Positions 32,511 through 33,958 of a stretch of 33,958 bases of DNA are shown piece after piece. The stretch is from Thermoanaerobaculia bacterium (GTDB taxonomy: Bacteria; Acidobacteriota; Thermoanaerobaculia; Multivoradales; JAHEKO01), in the NCBI GenBank assembly GCA_947259195.1, contig CAMYLC010000190.1:1-33958 (forward strand). Direction: 5' to 3'. The position numbers and the translations under genes are program-made. The notes beneath the pieces are model-generated. The model had not been told where the DNA came from and made no database searches. It saw only the letters and a program-made list of their open reading frames with translations. Every line of letters begins with the position of its first letter. Positions within the stretch are counted from its first letter, which is position 1.

Positions 32511-33958
32511 TCACACCGAGGGATCTAGAAGACGGCGTTCGATGCGCTCGGCGAGCTCCGTAAGGCGATCACGCCGCTCCTCGTCGAGGTCGGCCTCCCC
32601 CAGAAAGTCGAGGAGCCTTCGCACATGATGTCGGAAAGGGCCCTTCGTCCGGGTCGAGCCGTGGTCGATCAGTCGCTCCAGAAGATCGAGCGAGGCCGTA
32701 ATGCGCTCTTCGGGGGAGTCGCCGGGCATGCCACCGTCTGCTTCGAGGCGGGAGGCGTCTCTGAGAAGGCGATCTTCCAACTCTAGACTTGCACCCGCCA
32801 GGTATTCTCGTGGCTCCACCGGCTTGGAGGAAAACGCACTCTTGAGGAAGGACAGCACGCCTCCGCTTGCAGAGGGGGGAGTCTCCTCGGCTGTGATCCT
32901 CCTGGCGAGAGGTAGAGACTTCGCCATGTCCTTCGTGGAGGACATATCGATCCCAGAAGAGCATGCCAAGATCCCGTCTGAGCCACCGAAGTAGGCATCC
33001 ATCTCGACATCCTGAGGCATACCGACTGGCACCACCTTCGTCAGCGGCAACTCTCCTGGACGATCGCTCTCCCGTTTCACCACCGCCACCAGGGCCATCA
33101 CCCTGCTGGCCAGGCCGTACTCACGGCTCAGGGACTCCAGCACTTCCGCATCTTCACCCACGGGGTCTCCTGAGATGCGGGACTCCACTTCGGTGATCTT
33201 CGCGGCCCCATGCAGCAACCGCAGCGTCTCACCCAAGCCTTCAGGTGCCTCGACCAGTGGCAGAGTGAACCCTTTCCCGTCCCAGACTACTTCCAACTCC
33301 GGACCCCTCGCCTCTTCCCTCATCAACAGAGGCCTGCCGGCATGAACATCGACTGTCGTCAGGGTTTCGCCTCCCGACGTGACCTGAACCTCGGTCGCCA
33401 CCGCCGGGCTCACGGCCGCGAACAAATCGAGCAGTGCCAGGTCGACCCGCTCCCGAGCCGTGAGAAACCGCGAGCGCCCGCCTGTCTGGCTTCCGAGTTG
33501 GGCGAGAAAACGATCCTGACTGGCGCTGCCGATGCCCAGGGTATGAATTCGCGCTCTGGCCTGGCGCGCCATCTTCAAGATCTTGGCGGTTCCGAAGACC
33601 TGCCCATCGGTCAACAGGAGCAGATCGCCGCCCTCCTCGCCGAGAGCCCTGGCAGCCTTTTCCACACCCATCGCCAGCTCGGTCCCTCCACCGGTATGCA
33701 GGCCAGCCAGGAACTTCCTTGCGAGCTGCCGATTCCGGTCGCTGGCCTCGAGGAGCTTCTTCGACAGGACCTCGGTTTCGTTGTCGAAGGCCACGATCGA
33801 AAATCGGTCATCCGCCCGCAGCGCCGCAATGCCGACTTCCACCGCCTTTGTAGCCTGCTCGAAAGGCTTGCCACTCATGGATCCCGAGCTGTCGATCACG
33901 AAGACCACACGCCGCCGGCTGTCCTCGTCGGGCTCGCCGAAACGGGTCGAGCCCAGCA
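32511..33958 (-). CDS. von Willebrand factor A domain protein (partial, N-terminus off window)
   Basis: The frame is open to the right edge, so the start is missing; 482 codons are visible. The visible N-terminal part reads RFGEPDEDSRRRVVFVIDSSGSM, then a complete MIDAS: DSSGS, the Thr of LHTGGGTEL and the Asp of LLLTDGQ. It thus binds a divalent metal for protein adhesion. After the vWA domain come beta-rich and helical regions typical of VIT/inter-alpha-trypsin-inhibitor-like bacterial proteins; in those the VIT domain precedes vWA, here beyond the edge. The C-terminus is helical and charged (LDEERRDRLTELAERIERRLL). Whether it is surface-exposed cannot be decided without the N-terminus. Confidence 0.87.
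   Translation of the reverse strand, partial: LGSTRFGEPDEDSRRRVVFVIDSSGSMSGKPFEQATKAVEVGIAALRADDRFSIVAFDNETEVLSKKLLEASDRNRQLARKFLAGLHTGGGTELAMGVEKAARALGEEGGDLLLLTDGQVFGTAKILKMARQARARIHTLGIGSASQDRFLAQLGSQTGGRSRFLTARERVDLALLDLFAAVSPAVATEVQVTSGGETLTTVDVHAGRPLLMREEARGPELEVVWDGKGFTLPLVEAPEGLGETLRLLHGAAKITEVESRISGDPVGEDAEVLESLSREYGLASRVMALVAVVKRESDRPGELPLTKVVPVGMPQDVEMDAYFGGSDGILACSSGIDMSSTKDMAKSLPLARRITAEETPPSASGGVLSFLKSAFSSKPVEPREYLAGASLELEDRLLRDASRLEADGGMPGDSPEERITASLDLLERLIDHGSTRTKGPFRHHVRRLLDFLGEADLDEERRDRLTELAERIERRLLDPSV

Noticed and set aside
1..33958. CRISPR array, phage, integrase, transposase, tRNA or rRNA.
   Set aside because: No regularly spaced repeats, no such protein motifs and no cloverleaf-like or rRNA-like sequence were seen by eye; a covariance search would settle small RNAs.

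Overview
This is a GC-rich bacterial chromosomal window of densely packed genes. It contains no tRNA, rRNA, CRISPR, phage or transposase sequence that I could see. The cell is Gram-negative: there is a TonB-dependent receptor, an outer-membrane beta-barrel ending in Phe, and two lipoproteins. Large Hanks-type kinases fused to TolB/WD40-like propellers or TPRs, DOMON-like secreted proteins and a secreted protein ending in a GFESG-type tail suggest Acidobacteriota, perhaps Thermoanaerobaculia. That placement is inference from gene style, not from a marker gene.

Layout. (1) 1-5058, + strand: the tail of an upstream gene, a DOMON-like secreted protein, a large outer-membrane barrel, a terminator, a second DOMON-like protein and a ParB-like/DUF4032-like protein. 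(2) 5296-8675, - strand: a decayed kinase/propeller pseudogene, then a nearly full-length kinase/propeller gene with a one-base frameshift in the glycine loop and a His in place of the catalytic-loop Asn. (3) 8776-19779, + strand: a TetR regulator with a recognisable promoter and operator, followed by a long apparent operon of TonB-dependent receptor, SDR, alpha/beta hydrolase, acyl-CoA ligase, alpha/beta hydrolase, SCP2-type thiolase, alpha/beta hydrolase and Na+/solute symporter. (4) 19877-23976, - strand: an MFS exporter and a kinase-TolB-like-TPR receptor kinase, separated by a long imperfect hairpin. (5) 24040-28489: a VapBC-like toxin-antitoxin pair, a small MBOAT-like membrane protein, a frameshifted secreted protein, a phytoene-desaturase/RetSat-like flavoenzyme and a YdhR-like protein. 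(6) 28836-33958: a lipoprotein alpha/beta hydrolase, a diheme cytochrome c peroxidase, a CoA-binding protein, a SnoaL/DUF4440-like secreted protein, a RelE/ParE remnant, a G-quadruplex-like tract and a vWA protein that runs off the right edge.

How the genes work together. The TetR cluster is the most coherent unit. It carries outer-membrane uptake, three different hydrolases, CoA activation, one NAD(P)-dependent oxidoreductase, thiolytic cleavage and an inner-membrane symporter. It has no acyl-CoA dehydrogenase or enoyl-CoA hydratase. The simplest reading is import and breakdown of an ester whose acid is already 3-hydroxylated, but the substrate is unknown. The kinases are probably membrane sensors. 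The two frameshifts, the kinase pseudogene and the relE remnant show gene decay or local sequence error in the accessory parts.
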